Source: Phenylobacterium zucineum HLK1
GTDB lineage: Bacteria; Pseudomonadota; Alphaproteobacteria; Caulobacterales; Caulobacteraceae
NCBI RefSeq assembly: GCF_000017265.1
Contig: NC_011144.1
Coordinates: 1,466,001-1,530,000 of the forward strand
Direction: 5' to 3'
DNA length: 64,000 bases
Notes under the pieces: model-generated
The model's input: the letters and a program-made list of their open reading frames with translations, nothing else
Databases searched by the model: none
Told to the model about the DNA's origin: nothing
Shown: piece by piece, positions 17,004 through 25,439 of the stretch
Position numbering within the stretch: the stretch's first letter is position 1
Layout: the number at the start of each line of letters is the position of its first letter
Position numbers and translations under genes: made by a program

Positions 17004-18275
17004 TCACTCTTCGTTGAGCGCCTTGGCCTTGAGCATCCTGCCCGAAGTCACCGCATCCTTGCCGAACCTGGCGCGCAGCACGTCCAGGGTCTTCTCGCCG
17101 GCCAGGGCCCGGCGCTCGGCCTCGGCGAAGAAGTCGGCGGTGGCGGTCTCGGCGTCCACCAGGTCGGCGACGCCGATGCCGATCAGCCGCCAGGGCCGCC
17201 CCGTCGCTTCCTTGGCCAGCAGCTCCCGGCCGACCGCGAACAGCGTCTTGGCGGTCTGGGTGGCGACGGGCAGGGTCCGCCGGCGGGTGACGATCCGGAA
17301 GTCGGTGGTTCGCAGCTTCAGCGTCACCACGCGCCCCGCCACGCCGTCGGCCCGGGCCTTGCGCGCGACCTTGTCGCACAGCGGCGCGAGCTGGTCCTCG
17401 AGGTCGGCGAGCCCCGATAGGTCCTCGTTGAAGGTGGTCTCGGCGCTGATCCCCTTGCGCGCCTCGTTCGGATTGACGGTGCGCGCATCCTGGCCGTGGG
17501 CCAGCTGCGAAAGGCGCAGGCCATGGGCGCCCCAGCGCTCGGCCAGGGCCTTCGCGTCGGCCCGGGCCAGGTCGCCGACCGTGCGGTAGCCGGCCTTCTC
17601 GAGCGAGGCGGCCATGGCGGGGCCCACGCCCGGCAGGATCGAGACCGGCTTCGGCGCGAGGAAGGCCTGCGCCGACTTCCCCCCGATCACCGAGAAGCCG
17701 CGGGGCTTGTCGAGGTCGGAGGCGATCTTCGCCAGGAACTTGTTGGGGGCGAGGCCGATCGAGACGGTCAGGCCGGTCTCGGCCTCGATGCGCGCCTGCA
17801 GCCTGGCCAGCGTCACGGCCGGCGGGGCGCCGTGCAGGCGCTCGGTGCCGGACAGGTCCATCCACGCCTCGTCCAGCGACAGGTTCTGGATCAGCGGGGT
17901 GAGCTCGCCCGCCAGGCCCAGGATGCGCCTGCTCTCGGCCCGGTACTTGGTGAAGTCGGGCTTGATCACCACGGCCTCCGGACAGGCCTTCAGCGCCTTG
18001 AACATCGGCATGGCCGAGCGCACGCCCTTGATCCGGGCGATGTAGCAGCAGGTGGTGACGACGCCGCGTTTCCCGCCGCCGACGATGACCGGCACGTCCC
18101 GCAGCTCGGGCCGGTCGCGCTTCTCGACGCTGGCGTAGAAGGCGTCGCAGTCCATGTGGGCGATGGACAGCGCGCCCAGCTCCTCGTGGGCCACGATCCG
18201 CGGCGAGCCGCAGGCCGGACAGCGGCGCGGCTGGTCCTCCCCCGTCCAGAGGCAATCGCGGCAGAGGGCCTTCAT
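17004..18275 (-). CDS. dinB: DNA polymerase IV (DinB) with N-terminal zinc ribbon
   Basis: A 423-residue Y-family translesion polymerase. Residues 5-22 contain a C-x2-C ... C-x2-C set (CRDC and CPAC) that E. coli DinB lacks. The polymerase core follows: AHMDCDAFYASVE (first catalytic Asp and aromatic steric gate), a conserved TTCCYIAR nucleotide loop and SLDEAWMDLSG (second Asp-Glu pair). The helix-hairpin-helix segment SILPGVGPAMA lies near residue 235 and the little-finger domain ends the protein. The ATG at 18275 overlaps the upstream ROK gene stop as ATGA, fixing the start. Zinc-ribbon DinB proteins occur in alphaproteobacteria; the ribbon's role is unknown to me. Confidence 0.93.
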   Translation of the reverse strand: MKALCRDCLWTGEDQPRRCPACGSPRIVAHEELGALSIAHMDCDAFYASVEKRDRPELRDVPVIVGGGKRGVVTTCCYIARIKGVRSAMPMFKALKACPEAVVIKPDFTKYRAESRRILGLAGELTPLIQNLSLDEAWMDLSGTERLHGAPPAVTLARLQARIEAETGLTVSIGLAPNKFLAKIASDLDKPRGFSVIGGKSAQAFLAPKPVSILPGVGPAMAASLEKAGYRTVGDLARADAKALAERWGAHGLRLSQLAHGQDARTVNPNEARKGISAETTFNEDLSGLADLEDQLAPLCDKVARKARADGVAGRVVTLKLRTTDFRIVTRRRTLPVATQTAKTLFAVGRELLAKEATGRPWRLIGIGVADLVDAETATADFFAEAERRALAGEKTLDVLRARFGKDAVTSGRMLKAKALNEE

Positions 18276-19132
18276 CGCGGCCACAGCCATGCAGCGCCGC
18301 GCACGCCCGAGGAGTCCCCGTGCGCGGCCCGGCGCACCGGCGTCGCGAACACGTCCGAGAACACGTGCGGGGCGATGGCGGCCGGCAGCCGGTCGTAAAG
18401 CGCCTCCACGTTCGACATGCCGCCGCCCAGGACGATCACGTCCGGGTCCAGCACGTCCACGACGGCCGCGAGCCCGCGCCCCAGCCGGTCGATGTACCGG
18501 TCCAGCGGCGGGCCCCCGGCGGCCGCGGCCGCCTCGGCGGGGCGGCCCGCGTCGCGGGCGAAGGCGGGACCGCTGACCCACAGCTCCAGGCATCCGCGGC
18601 GGCCGCACCAGCATTCCGGCGCCGGCAGCTCGTCGGGGCGCGGCCAGGGCAGGGGCGTGTGGCCCCACTCGCCGGCCACGGCGTTGCGGCCGGTGCGCGG
18701 CCGCCCGCCGATGGCGATCCCGCCGCCGCAGCCGGTTCCCAGGATGACGGCGAACACCAGCTCGGCGCCCGCGCCGGCGCCGTCGGTCGCCTCCGAGAGC
18801 GCCAGGCAGTTGGCGTCGTTCTCGTAGCGCACCGGCCGCCCCAGCATCCGTGCCAGGTCGGCCGGGAAGGGGCGGCCGTTGAGCTGGGTGGAGTTGGCGT
18901 TGCGCATCAGTCCGCCGGCCGGTGAGGGCGAGCCCGGCCCGCCCACGCCGACGCGTTCGGCCCTGGCCCCGGCCTGCCGCTCGGCCTCGGCCAGGAGTTC
19001 GGCCACGGCCTCCAGCCCCTCGTCATAGGCTTTCGGGGTCGGCGCCCGCACCCGCGCGACGAAGCGGCCGTCAGCGTCCAGCGCCGCGGCCTCGATCTTG
19101 GTTCCGCCGAAGTCCACGCCGAAGCGGATCAT
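18272..19132 (-). CDS. ROK family sugar kinase (fructokinase-like)
   Basis: A 286-residue ATP-dependent sugar kinase. The N-terminal phosphate loop GVDFGGTKIEAAALD, the catalytic Asp region YENDANCLALSE near residue 103, a glycine-rich VILGTGCGGGIAIGG stretch near residue 128, and the ROK zinc motif GHTPLP ... CWCGRRGCLE near residues 158-178 are all visible. Fructokinase (Mak) is the closest function by this pattern, but glucokinase or N-acylhexosamine kinase cannot be excluded. No helix-turn-helix precedes it, so it is an enzyme and not a ROK repressor. Its stop overlaps the dinB start, suggesting co-transcription. Confidence 0.88.
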   Translation of the reverse strand: MIRFGVDFGGTKIEAAALDADGRFVARVRAPTPKAYDEGLEAVAELLAEAERQAGARAERVGVGGPGSPSPAGGLMRNANSTQLNGRPFPADLARMLGRPVRYENDANCLALSEATDGAGAGAELVFAVILGTGCGGGIAIGGRPRTGRNAVAGEWGHTPLPWPRPDELPAPECWCGRRGCLELWVSGPAFARDAGRPAEAAAAAGGPPLDRYIDRLGRGLAAVVDVLDPDVIVLGGGMSNVEALYDRLPAAIAPHVFSDVFATPVRRAAHGDSSGVRGAAWLWPR

Positions 19133-19251
19133 GGCGCCAGGATACCTGATTTGTTCCGGCCGATAACGCGCCTGATGGCGGGGGCGGAAAGAAAGCGCCG
19201 CCTTGGCGTTATGGGCGGCGGCGGGAGGCGATGCGTCGGAGAGCCGATGGA

Positions 19252-20049
19252 ATGAGCGTGGGCGGTCTGGTGAAGCAGGGCATCCGCCGGTGGCGCCGGC
19301 GGCCGCCGTTCCGGATGCTGGCCGCGGCCTGCGAGGCGTACCTGCAGGCCTGGTACAACGAGGAGTACTTCGACTTCGAGAAGAACGGCGAGGCCTTCGC
19401 CCTGGCCCGGTTCGCGGCGTGGGCGGACGGCCGGCCGGTGACGATCTGGGACGTCGGCGGCCACCACGGCGAGTGGTCGCAGGCCGCCCACGAGCGCCTG
19501 CCCGCCGCGCACGTCCACAGCTTCGAGATCATTCCGGAGGTGGCCGCCAGGATTCCGCCGACGCCGTGGCGGACGGTGCATGCGCTGGGCCTTTCCGAGG
19601 AGGCCGGCGCCGTCGACGTCCACTGGAGCGCGGTGGACGACACCTGCAACAGCATCTCGCCGCGCACCGAGACGCCGTACTTCGCCGCCGCGCCGGCGCA
19701 GGTCGTGCGCTGCGCCGTCGCCACGGGCGACGAGATGGCCGGCCGGATCGCCCCGCCCGATCTCCTGAAGATCGACACCGAGGGACATGAGGCCAGCGTC
19801 CTTAGCGGATGCCAGGGCCTGCTCGCCTCGGACCGGGCCCCGGCGATGATCCAGTTCGAGTACGGGACGACCTACATCCCCTCGGGATCGACGCTGCGCG
19901 AGATCTACCGTCTGCTGCCAGGCTATGAGGTCGGCCGGCTCTATCCCGACCACGTGGCGTTCAAGCCCTACGCCTACGCCGACGATCACTTCCGGCTGGG
20001 GAACATGGTGGCGGTGAAGCCGGCCCGGCTGCGGGCGCTGCTGGCCTAG
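19252..20049 (+). CDS. FkbM family SAM-dependent methyltransferase
   Basis: A 265-residue class I methyltransferase of the FkbM type, often acting on glycans or polyketides. The SAM-binding motif is TIWDVGGHHGEW near residue 66 and the FkbM signature LLKIDTEGHEASVLSG lies near residue 172. I chose the ATG at 19252 because GGAGAG sits 8 bp before it; an ATG at 19231 would have its Shine-Dalgarno too close. The methylated target is unknown; surface polysaccharide is the usual guess. Its stop codon shares CTAG with the convergent gene at 20046. Confidence 0.85.
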   Translation: MSVGGLVKQGIRRWRRRPPFRMLAAACEAYLQAWYNEEYFDFEKNGEAFALARFAAWADGRPVTIWDVGGHHGEWSQAAHERLPAAHVHSFEIIPEVAARIPPTPWRTVHALGLSEEAGAVDVHWSAVDDTCNSISPRTETPYFAAAPAQVVRCAVATGDEMAGRIAPPDLLKIDTEGHEASVLSGCQGLLASDRAPAMIQFEYGTTYIPSGSTLREIYRLLPGYEVGRLYPDHVAFKPYAYADDHFRLGNMVAVKPARLRALLA

Positions 20050-20510
20050 GCGCCGGCCTTGGCGAGGTTGGGCTTGGGGATGGCGAAGGCGAAGGCGCCG
20101 TTCCTCGCCCGCTCGCGCGCCTGCTCGGCCCAGGCGGCCGCGAAGGCCAGGGGCGTTCCCGGCTGCGGCGCCTGGCGGACGATCCGGACCCGCCGCTCCC
20201 CCAGCGCCGTGGAGAGCTGGGCCCACAGGTCCAGGTCCTCGGCGGGCGGCGTATCGCCGGGATCGGCCAGGGTCGCGGGGATCGCCGCGACGCCGGGATC
20301 GGTGGTGACGAGCTCCACTTCGGCGCCTTTCGGCAGGTCCTTCAGCGCGGCCGCCAGGGCGAGGAGAGAAGCCCGGCCGGCGGCGATCCGCCGCTCGCCC
20401 GCGGCGATCCCGGCCACCCCGGCGCCGTCCCGGCGGACGAAGGCCCAGCCGCCGACGCGGAAGGGCGCGGCGTAGGAGACGGCCAGCCAGATTCGGGTCG
20501 TGTCAGACAT
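20046..20510 (-). CDS. Unknown protein, possibly a non-catalytic RNase H-fold protein
   Basis: I do not recognise a named family. The 154-residue product starts with a strand-like IWLAVSYA, then GGWAFVRRDGAG, IAAGERRIAAGRASLLALAAALKDL (quoted in parts), which follows the strand-strand-helix order and Gly-Gly-Trp landmark of RNase HI (xGGWxxx...sGxxxxttNnraEL.A...AL). The catalytic Asp of strand 1 and the Glu of the helix are not in place, so RNase activity is unlikely. The C-terminal third, rich in Ala and Arg, ends AFAIPKPNLAKAGA. There is no signal peptide or membrane helix. The fold call is inference. Confidence 0.6.
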   Translation of the reverse strand: MSDTTRIWLAVSYAAPFRVGGWAFVRRDGAGVAGIAAGERRIAAGRASLLALAAALKDLPKGAEVELVTTDPGVAAIPATLADPGDTPPAEDLDLWAQLSTALGERRVRIVRQAPQPGTPLAFAAAWAEQARERARNGAFAFAIPKPNLAKAGA

Positions 20511-20529
20511 GGCGCCCGCCTAGCACGCC

Positions 20530-21186
20530 TCAGCGCCGGATGGCGGCTTCGATGGCTTCCGCCAGCGCGGCCCAGTCATCGATCCGCGGATGCCGCTCCG
20601 ACCGCGGCGCGAGCGGGCGCAGGCGCTCGTCGGCCACGTGCTGGAAGGTCGCCGTGGCGGGCGAATGCTCGGCGACCGAATCGAGGTTCGGCAAGAGGTC
20701 GTCCACGAACGCCGTCGGGTGCGGCGTCTGGCCGACCAGGCCCGCCGCGATCGGGCCCTTCGGTCCGGTGTTGAGGATCAGGGGATGGGCGAGGCCGTGG
20801 CGCTTCAGCCACTGGGCCCGCAGGCGTTCGGCCTGGGCCGGCGCGTTCGATAGGATCAGGATCTCGGCCCGGTCGGCGAGGCGGTTCAGCGCCGGGATCG
20901 CCCCCGGCGCCGGCTCGATCTCGTGGCAGTGGGTGCGGAAGAACTCGTCGAACAGCTCGCGACCCGATTCCAGGTCCAGGTGCTCGGCCGCGCCGGGCCG
21001 GTAGATGTTCTGGAACAGGGCGAAGCGGTCGATTCGGAACTCCAGGCCGTGGCCGGCCAGGAAGTCTCCGAAACCTTGCATGAAGAGCCCGAGCACCTCG
21101 TCCACGTCTACCAGGACGAGGGGGCGATCGATGGAAAGTCCAAGCGATTCAAGGCTCGGAGCGACGGGGGAGGGGGTGTGGCCCAA
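20530..21186 (-). CDS. HAD superfamily hydrolase-like protein
   Basis: A 218-residue protein with recognisable HAD motifs: motif I VLVDVDEVLG near residue 25 (nucleophile Asp and the +2 Asp), motif II ILSNAPAQ near residue 115 and motif IV FVDDLLPN near residue 158. The cap region between motifs I and II is about 70 residues (C1-type). Substrate unknown. It sits 19 bp from the RNase H-like gene on the same strand, so the two may share a transcript starting upstream of 21186, divergent from divK. Confidence 0.8.
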   Translation of the reverse strand: MGHTPSPVAPSLESLGLSIDRPLVLVDVDEVLGLFMQGFGDFLAGHGLEFRIDRFALFQNIYRPGAAEHLDLESGRELFDEFFRTHCHEIEPAPGAIPALNRLADRAEILILSNAPAQAERLRAQWLKRHGLAHPLILNTGPKGPIAAGLVGQTPHPTAFVDDLLPNLDSVAEHSPATATFQHVADERLRPLAPRSERHPRIDDWAALAEAIEAAIRR

Positions 21187-21302
21187 GGAAGCAGTCCTGA
21201 ACGCGGATAACGAAGTTTAAGGATATCGGTGGGATCAACGCAGAACAGATGAGGAAGGCCGAGATTCCGCGGCCGGACCTCCAGGAGCGCGTCGGGTCCC
21301 GA

Positions 21303-21668
21303 ATGGCCAAGAAGGTCCTCATCGTCGAGGATAACGAGCTGAACATGAAGCTTTTTCATGATCTGCTCGAAGCCCAGGGGTACGAGATCATCGAGACCCG
21401 CGAGGGCCTCGCGGCGCTTTCGCTCGCCCGCGAGCACCGCCCCGACCTGATCCTCATGGACATCCAGCTCCCCGAGATCTCCGGCCTCGAGGTCACCAAG
21501 TGGCTGAAGGAGGACGACGAACTGGCGAAGATCCCTGTCGTCGCCGTCACGGCCTTCGCCATGAAGGGCGACGAGGAGCGGATCCGCGAGGGCGGCTGCG
21601 AGGCCTACATCTCCAAGCCCATCTCCGTCTCGCACTTCCTCGAAACCATCCGCCGCCTCCTGGACTAG
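21303..21668 (+). CDS. divK: DivK, single-domain response regulator
   Basis: A 121-residue receiver-only protein that in Caulobacter is phosphorylated by DivJ and dephosphorylated by PleC, and links polarity to CtrA control through DivL/CckA. All receiver residues are visible: acidic pair E9-D10, phosphoacceptor D53 in LILMDIQLP, the Thr in [14 protein letters not shown] and K105 in YISKPIS. The long blocks [12 protein letters not shown] and [14 protein letters not shown] match Caulobacter DivK nearly residue for residue. I placed the start at 21303 ([10 protein letters not shown]); upstream in-frame codons do not fit the family. pleD follows by 5 bp. Confidence 0.97.
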   Translation: MAKKVLIVEDNELNMKLFHDLLEAQGYEIIETREGLAALSLAREHRPDLILMDIQLPEISGLEVTKWLKEDDELAKIPVVAVTAFAMKGDEERIREGGCEAYISKPISVSHFLETIRRLLD

Positions 21669-21673
21669 CGCCG

Positions 21674-23038
21674 ATGTCGGCCCGCATCCTGGTGGTGGAC
21701 GACATCGAGGCGAACGTCCGGCTGCTCGAGGCCAAGCTGACGGCCGAGTACTACGAGGTGCTGACCGCCTCCGACGGCCCGACGGCCCTGGCCATGGCCG
21801 CGGCCGAACGGCCCGACATAGTGCTGCTGGACGTGATGATGCCCGGCATGGACGGCTTCTCGGTCTGCCGCAGGCTCAAGGACGATCCCGAGACGCGCCA
21901 CGTGCCGGTGGTGCTGGTCACCGCGCTGGACGGCCGCGCCGACCGCGTGGCGGGCCTCGAGGCGGGCGCCGACGATTTCCTGACCAAGCCCATCGACGAC
22001 GTCATGCTGCTCGCCCGCGTTCGCAGCCTGACCCGCCTGAAGGCGGTGATCGACGAGCTGCGCGAGCGCGAGGCCTCTGGCCGCCGGATGGGCGTGATCG
22101 CCGGCGCGGCCTCGCGCCTGGGCGGCTCGGGCGGGCGGATCCTGATCATCGACGACAACGTCCGCCAGGCGCAGCGGGTCTGCACCGAACTGGCCATAGA
22201 GCACCGGCCGGTGATCGAGACCGACTACGACAAGGCCCTGCTCAGCGCCCGGGGCCCCGTGGACCTGGCGATCGTCAATGCGGGCGCGAAGGCCTTCGAC
22301 GGCCTGCGGTTCTGCGCCCAGCTGCGCTCGGACGAGGCCACGCGCGGCCTGCCGATCCTGGCGGTGGTGGACTTCGACGAGCGCCAGCGGGTCGTGAAGG
22401 CGCTGGAGATCGGGGTGAACGACATCCTGGCCCGGCCGATCGATCCGGGCGAGCTCGCCGCCCGCGCCAAGACCCAGATCCGCCGCAAGCGCTACACCGA
22501 GTACCTGCGCAACAACCTGGACCATTCGCTGGAGCTGGCGGTCACCGACCAGCTCACAGGCCTGCACAACCGCCGCTACATGCAGGGCCAGCTCGAGGCG
22601 CTGATGCGCCGGGCGGCGGCGGGCGGGGATCCCGTGGCCCTGCTGGTCATCGACATCGACCATTTCAAGCGGATCAACGACAGCTTCGGCCACGACGTGG
22701 GCGACGAGGTGCTGCGCGAGTTCGCCGTCCGCCTGGCCTCGAACGTGCGGGCGATCGACCTGCCGGTGCGCCACGGCGGCGAGGAATTCGTCGTCGTCAT
22801 GCCCGACACCAGCCTGGAGGACGCGCGCCGCATCGCCGAGCGCATCCGCCTGCACGTGGCCGGCTCGCCGTTCCGCGTGATGGGCGGCGAGGAGCTGCTG
22901 TCGGTGACGATCTCCATCGGCGTGGCGGCGGGCGCGGGCGGGGAGGACAGCTCGCAGGCGCTGCTCAAGCGCGCCGACGAGGCGGTCTACGAGGCCAAGT
23001 CCCGCGGCCGCAACCGGGTCATCGCCCGGGCGGCCTGA
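21674..23038 (+). CDS. pleD: PleD, diguanylate cyclase response regulator
   Basis: A 454-residue polar diguanylate cyclase making c-di-GMP during the swarmer-to-stalked transition. The first receiver domain (1-125) has phosphoacceptor D53 in LLDVMMPG; the second (about 155-275) is degenerate, as in the known PleD, where it serves as a dimerisation adaptor. The GGDEF domain (about 285-454) has GGEEF at 368-372 and the inhibitory site RxxD at 359-362, the same numbers as in Caulobacter PleD. Together with divK it forms the conserved two-gene operon. Confidence 0.97.
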   Translation: MSARILVVDDIEANVRLLEAKLTAEYYEVLTASDGPTALAMAAAERPDIVLLDVMMPGMDGFSVCRRLKDDPETRHVPVVLVTALDGRADRVAGLEAGADDFLTKPIDDVMLLARVRSLTRLKAVIDELREREASGRRMGVIAGAASRLGGSGGRILIIDDNVRQAQRVCTELAIEHRPVIETDYDKALLSARGPVDLAIVNAGAKAFDGLRFCAQLRSDEATRGLPILAVVDFDERQRVVKALEIGVNDILARPIDPGELAARAKTQIRRKRYTEYLRNNLDHSLELAVTDQLTGLHNRRYMQGQLEALMRRAAAGGDPVALLVIDIDHFKRINDSFGHDVGDEVLREFAVRLASNVRAIDLPVRHGGEEFVVVMPDTSLEDARRIAERIRLHVAGSPFRVMGGEELLSVTISIGVAAGAGGEDSSQALLKRADEAVYEAKSRGRNRVIARAA

Positions 23039-23055
23039 TCTTTCCGCAACGAAAA

Positions 23056-23079
23056 ACGCCCGGCGGTGAGGCCGGGCGT
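23056..23079. terminator. Bidirectional terminator between pleD and rpmG
   Basis: ACGCCCGGC and GCCGGGCGT form a 9-bp stem with a 6-base loop. The AAAAA before it becomes a T-run on the minus strand, so it ends rpmG; CTTC on the plus side serves pleD less well. Confidence 0.8.
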
Positions 23080-23107
23080 CTTCAACGTAATCAGCGGCTT
23101 GGCTGGA

Positions 23108-23275
23108 TTACTTGATCTTGCCTTCCTTGAACTCGACGTGCTTGCGCACGATCGGGTCGTACTTCTTCAGCACCATCTTGTCGGTCTTGGTGCGGGCGTT
23201 CTTCTTGGTGACGTAGAAGAAGCCGGTGTCGGCCGTCGAGTTCAGGCGGATCTTGATGGAGGCGGGCTTCGCCAT
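23108..23275 (-). CDS. rpmG: 50S ribosomal protein L33
   Basis: A 55-residue ribosomal protein: start [20 protein letters not shown] and end [10 protein letters not shown]. The [15 protein letters not shown] and [15 protein letters not shown] blocks are diagnostic for L33. It lacks the CxxC pairs of the zinc-binding L33 form. It is monocistronic, with a good promoter at 23341-23368 and a terminator at 23056-23079. Confidence 0.96.
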   Translation of the reverse strand: MAKPASIKIRLNSTADTGFFYVTKKNARTKTDKMVLKKYDPIVRKHVEFKEGKIK

Positions 23276-23340
23276 GGTCGGTCCTTAAAACGCGGGGCCA
23301 AACGGGATCGCACCGCCGGCGGGTGTTCGAAGAGGCGCGG

Positions 23341-23368
23341 AAAATACGAATCCGCAGCGGGAAGTCAA
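23341..23368 (-). promoter_or_regulatory. Sigma-70-type promoter of rpmG
   Basis: On the minus strand TTGACT (23368-23363) and TATTTT (23346-23341) are separated by 16 bp, giving a start about 60 bp before the rpmG ATG. The -35 box overlaps the stop codon of the NIPSNAP gene at 23365. Confidence 0.6.
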
Positions 23369-23784
23369 TGCCGTGCGGCCCCTGGCGGGTGCGCATAGTC
23401 GGTGAGCCGCAGGGTGCGGTCCTCGATCCCGCCCACGAGCGGCCCGTGCCGGGCGCCGGTGACCCGCTTGATCTCGGCCCATTCCGGATCGGCCATGAAG
23501 CGGGTCCAGGCCGCCTTCATCGTCGCCTCGTCCGGCCATTCCAGCAGGTAGACGAACTCGGTGCGGTCCTCGGCCGTCGTCTCCCACATGGACAGGATGC
23601 GGAAGCCGTGCCGGGCCATGATCCGCTGGGCGTGGTCGCGGAAGCGCGCGTGGAAGGCGGCCTTGTTGCCCTCGAAGATCTCGTAGATCCGCAGCTGGTG
23701 GATCGGGCGCTCCGCGGCGGCCGCTGCGGAAGCGTGGAGGACGAGGGCGGCGGTCGTGGCGATCGCGGCGAGCAGGCGGGCCAT
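23365..23784 (-). CDS. Secreted NIPSNAP family protein
   Basis: A 139-residue protein with a signal peptide (residues 1-23, hydrophobic core ATTAALVLHASAAAAA). The mature part is a NIPSNAP ferredoxin-like domain: IHQLRIYEI near residue 28, FRDHAQRIMARHGFRILSMW, and WPDEATMKAAWTRFMADPEW. Function of bacterial NIPSNAP proteins is not established. It lies 19 bp after the SDR gene on the same strand, so the two may be co-transcribed. Confidence 0.87.
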   Translation of the reverse strand: MARLLAAIATTAALVLHASAAAAAERPIHQLRIYEIFEGNKAAFHARFRDHAQRIMARHGFRILSMWETTAEDRTEFVYLLEWPDEATMKAAWTRFMADPEWAEIKRVTGARHGPLVGGIEDRTLRLTDYAHPPGAARH

Positions 23785-23803
23785 GCGGCGTCTCCTTTCC
23801 TGG

Positions 23804-24664
23804 TCAGCCCTTCATGAAGGCGTCGAAGGCGTCCTTCCAGTCGGGATGCCAGCGCGACAGGGCCGGGCGGTTCTCGGCGATGTCGCCGATCGCCCACTGC
23901 ATGCGTCGCACGTCGGTGGCGCGGTCCACGTCGTTGTCGGGACACAGGATGTAGAAGTCGCCGCGCGCGAGGCCCTGCAGCATGAACTCCACCACCTGGG
24001 CCGCCGTCCAGGCGGCGGGGTGCTTCTCGCCGCGGGAGGTCATGCCGGTGTGCGTGAAGCCGGGGATCAGCAGGTGGGCCGTGATCCGGCAGGCGGGGTC
24101 CTGGCGCAGCTCGTGCGCGAGGGCCTCGGTGAACACCTTCACCGCGGCCTTGGAGACGTTGTAGGCGGCGTTGCCCGGCGGGGTGGTGATGCCCTGCTTC
24201 GAGCCGGTGTTGATGATGAGCCGCGGCCCGCCCGCCTCGGTCATGGCCGGCAGGAACGCCTGGACGCCGTGGGCGACGCCCCAGAAGTTCACGTCCATCA
24301 GCCGCCGCCAGGCCGCCAGGTCCTTCGCCACGCCGCCCGGGTTGAGGCCGACGCCGGCGTTGTTCATCAGGACGGCGGGGACGCCGAACGCCTCCAGCGC
24401 GCGGTCGCGCAGGCGCTCCATCTCCTCGAATCGGGCGACGTCGGTGGGCACGGCCAGCACCTCGGCCGAGCCGGCGGCGGCGCGGACGAGGTCGGCGGAC
24501 TGGTCCAGGGCCTCGCCGCCCAGGTCGGCCATCACCACCTTCAGCCCCCGGCGGGCGAAGGTGGAGGCGGCTTCGAGGCCGATGCCGCTGGCCGCGCCGG
24601 TCACGACGGCCGCACCGCCGGGGGCGAGGGCGGGAATTCCTTCGATGGGGCCTTCGGAAGCCAT
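23804..24664 (-). CDS. Short-chain dehydrogenase/reductase
   Basis: A 286-residue Rossmann oxidoreductase. The cofactor motif TGAASGIG (about residues 22-29), an acidic residue at the end of the second strand (VVMADLG), which favours NAD over NADP, NNAG near residue 99, and the catalytic Tyr and Lys in YNVSK near residue 167 are present. The Ser of the triad lies in NTGSKQG near residue 152. Substrate unknown. It is 13 bp downstream of the Nudix gene. Confidence 0.9.
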   Translation of the reverse strand: MASEGPIEGIPALAPGGAAVVTGAASGIGLEAASTFARRGLKVVMADLGGEALDQSADLVRAAAGSAEVLAVPTDVARFEEMERLRDRALEAFGVPAVLMNNAGVGLNPGGVAKDLAAWRRLMDVNFWGVAHGVQAFLPAMTEAGGPRLIINTGSKQGITTPPGNAAYNVSKAAVKVFTEALAHELRQDPACRITAHLLIPGFTHTGMTSRGEKHPAAWTAAQVVEFMLQGLARGDFYILCPDNDVDRATDVRRMQWAIGDIAENRPALSRWHPDWKDAFDAFMKG

Positions 24665-24677
24665 GCGAGCCTCGCGG

Positions 24678-25391
24678 CTAGAGGTAGGCGGGACGTCCGG
24701 CGGACCGGTCCTTGTACCTCAGGAACGGCTTCGGGCGCGACGGGTCCTCCATCCGCGCCTGGGCCTCCTTGATCATCAGTCGGGTGACCGTGGGCAGGGG
24801 CAGGTCCATCGCCTCCTCGAACTCGACCCAGGCGATCTCCTCCAGCTCGCCGCAGTCGGGCTGGCGGTCGAGGCTGGCCAGGCGCTCGGCGTCGGCCATC
24901 AGGAACCAGGTGTCGAAGCGCTTGCCCACGCTGGGCGGCGTGACCGCCCGGGCGATGACCTCCAGCGCCTCCAGGTCGGGCAGGGCCCCCTGCTCGACGA
25001 ACGGCCGCCAGGGGCCGGCGGCGGGGCGCAGCGGCGCGCGCCGGGCCAGCAGCAGGCCGGCCTCCTCCCAGGTCTCGCGGATCGCCGCCAGGGCCAGGGC
25101 GCGGCCCTTGCCGGGCTTCAAGTAGGCGTCGAACAGGGCGGCGGTGTCGGGCTTCAGGTCGGTGGCGAACGGGGCGCGGTAATCGGCGCGGTCGATCCGC
25201 CCGCCCGGGAACACCCAGCGGTCGGGCATGAAGCTATGGCCGCCGTGCCGCCGGCCCATCAGCACCCGCGGCCGGGCCGCGTCGCGCCGGATGATCATCA
25301 CCGTGGCCGCGCTCTTCGGGCGCACGGCCCGCTGGCCGGGCGTACGGGCCGGACCTTCGGGCTTCAGGGGCAGGAGCGGGGCGTCGGACAT
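24678..25391 (-). CDS. Nudix hydrolase with an insert in the Nudix box
   Basis: A 237-residue Nudix protein. The box begins FPGGRIDRADY near residue 61 and is completed by AIRETWEEAGLLL near residue 102; about 30 residues rich in Pro, Leu and Lys are inserted between, as in the RNPP/NUDT19-like branch that includes CoA-ester pyrophosphatases. A CoA or acyl-CoA substrate is therefore possible but unproven. An N-terminal tail with RPKSAATVMIIRRD leads into the fold. It sits 48 bp downstream of rnr on the same strand. Confidence 0.85.
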   Translation of the reverse strand: MSDAPLLPLKPEGPARTPGQRAVRPKSAATVMIIRRDAARPRVLMGRRHGGHSFMPDRWVFPGGRIDRADYRAPFATDLKPDTAALFDAYLKPGKGRALALAAIRETWEEAGLLLARRAPLRPAAGPWRPFVEQGALPDLEALEVIARAVTPPSVGKRFDTWFLMADAERLASLDRQPDCGELEEIAWVEFEEAMDLPLPTVTRLMIKEAQARMEDPSRPKPFLRYKDRSAGRPAYL

Positions 25392-25439
25392 CGAACAAAT
25401 GTATGAGGCCCGGCGCGGGCGCGGAAGGCTGTCGCCGCG

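Noticed and set aside
18272..19132. ROK protein as a transcriptional repressor
   Set aside because: There is no N-terminal helix-turn-helix; the protein starts directly with the phosphate-binding loop, so it is a kinase.
19231..20049. Start of the FkbM gene at 19231
   Set aside because: The Shine-Dalgarno sequence would be only two bases from that ATG; the ATG at 19252 has GGAGAG at 8 bp.
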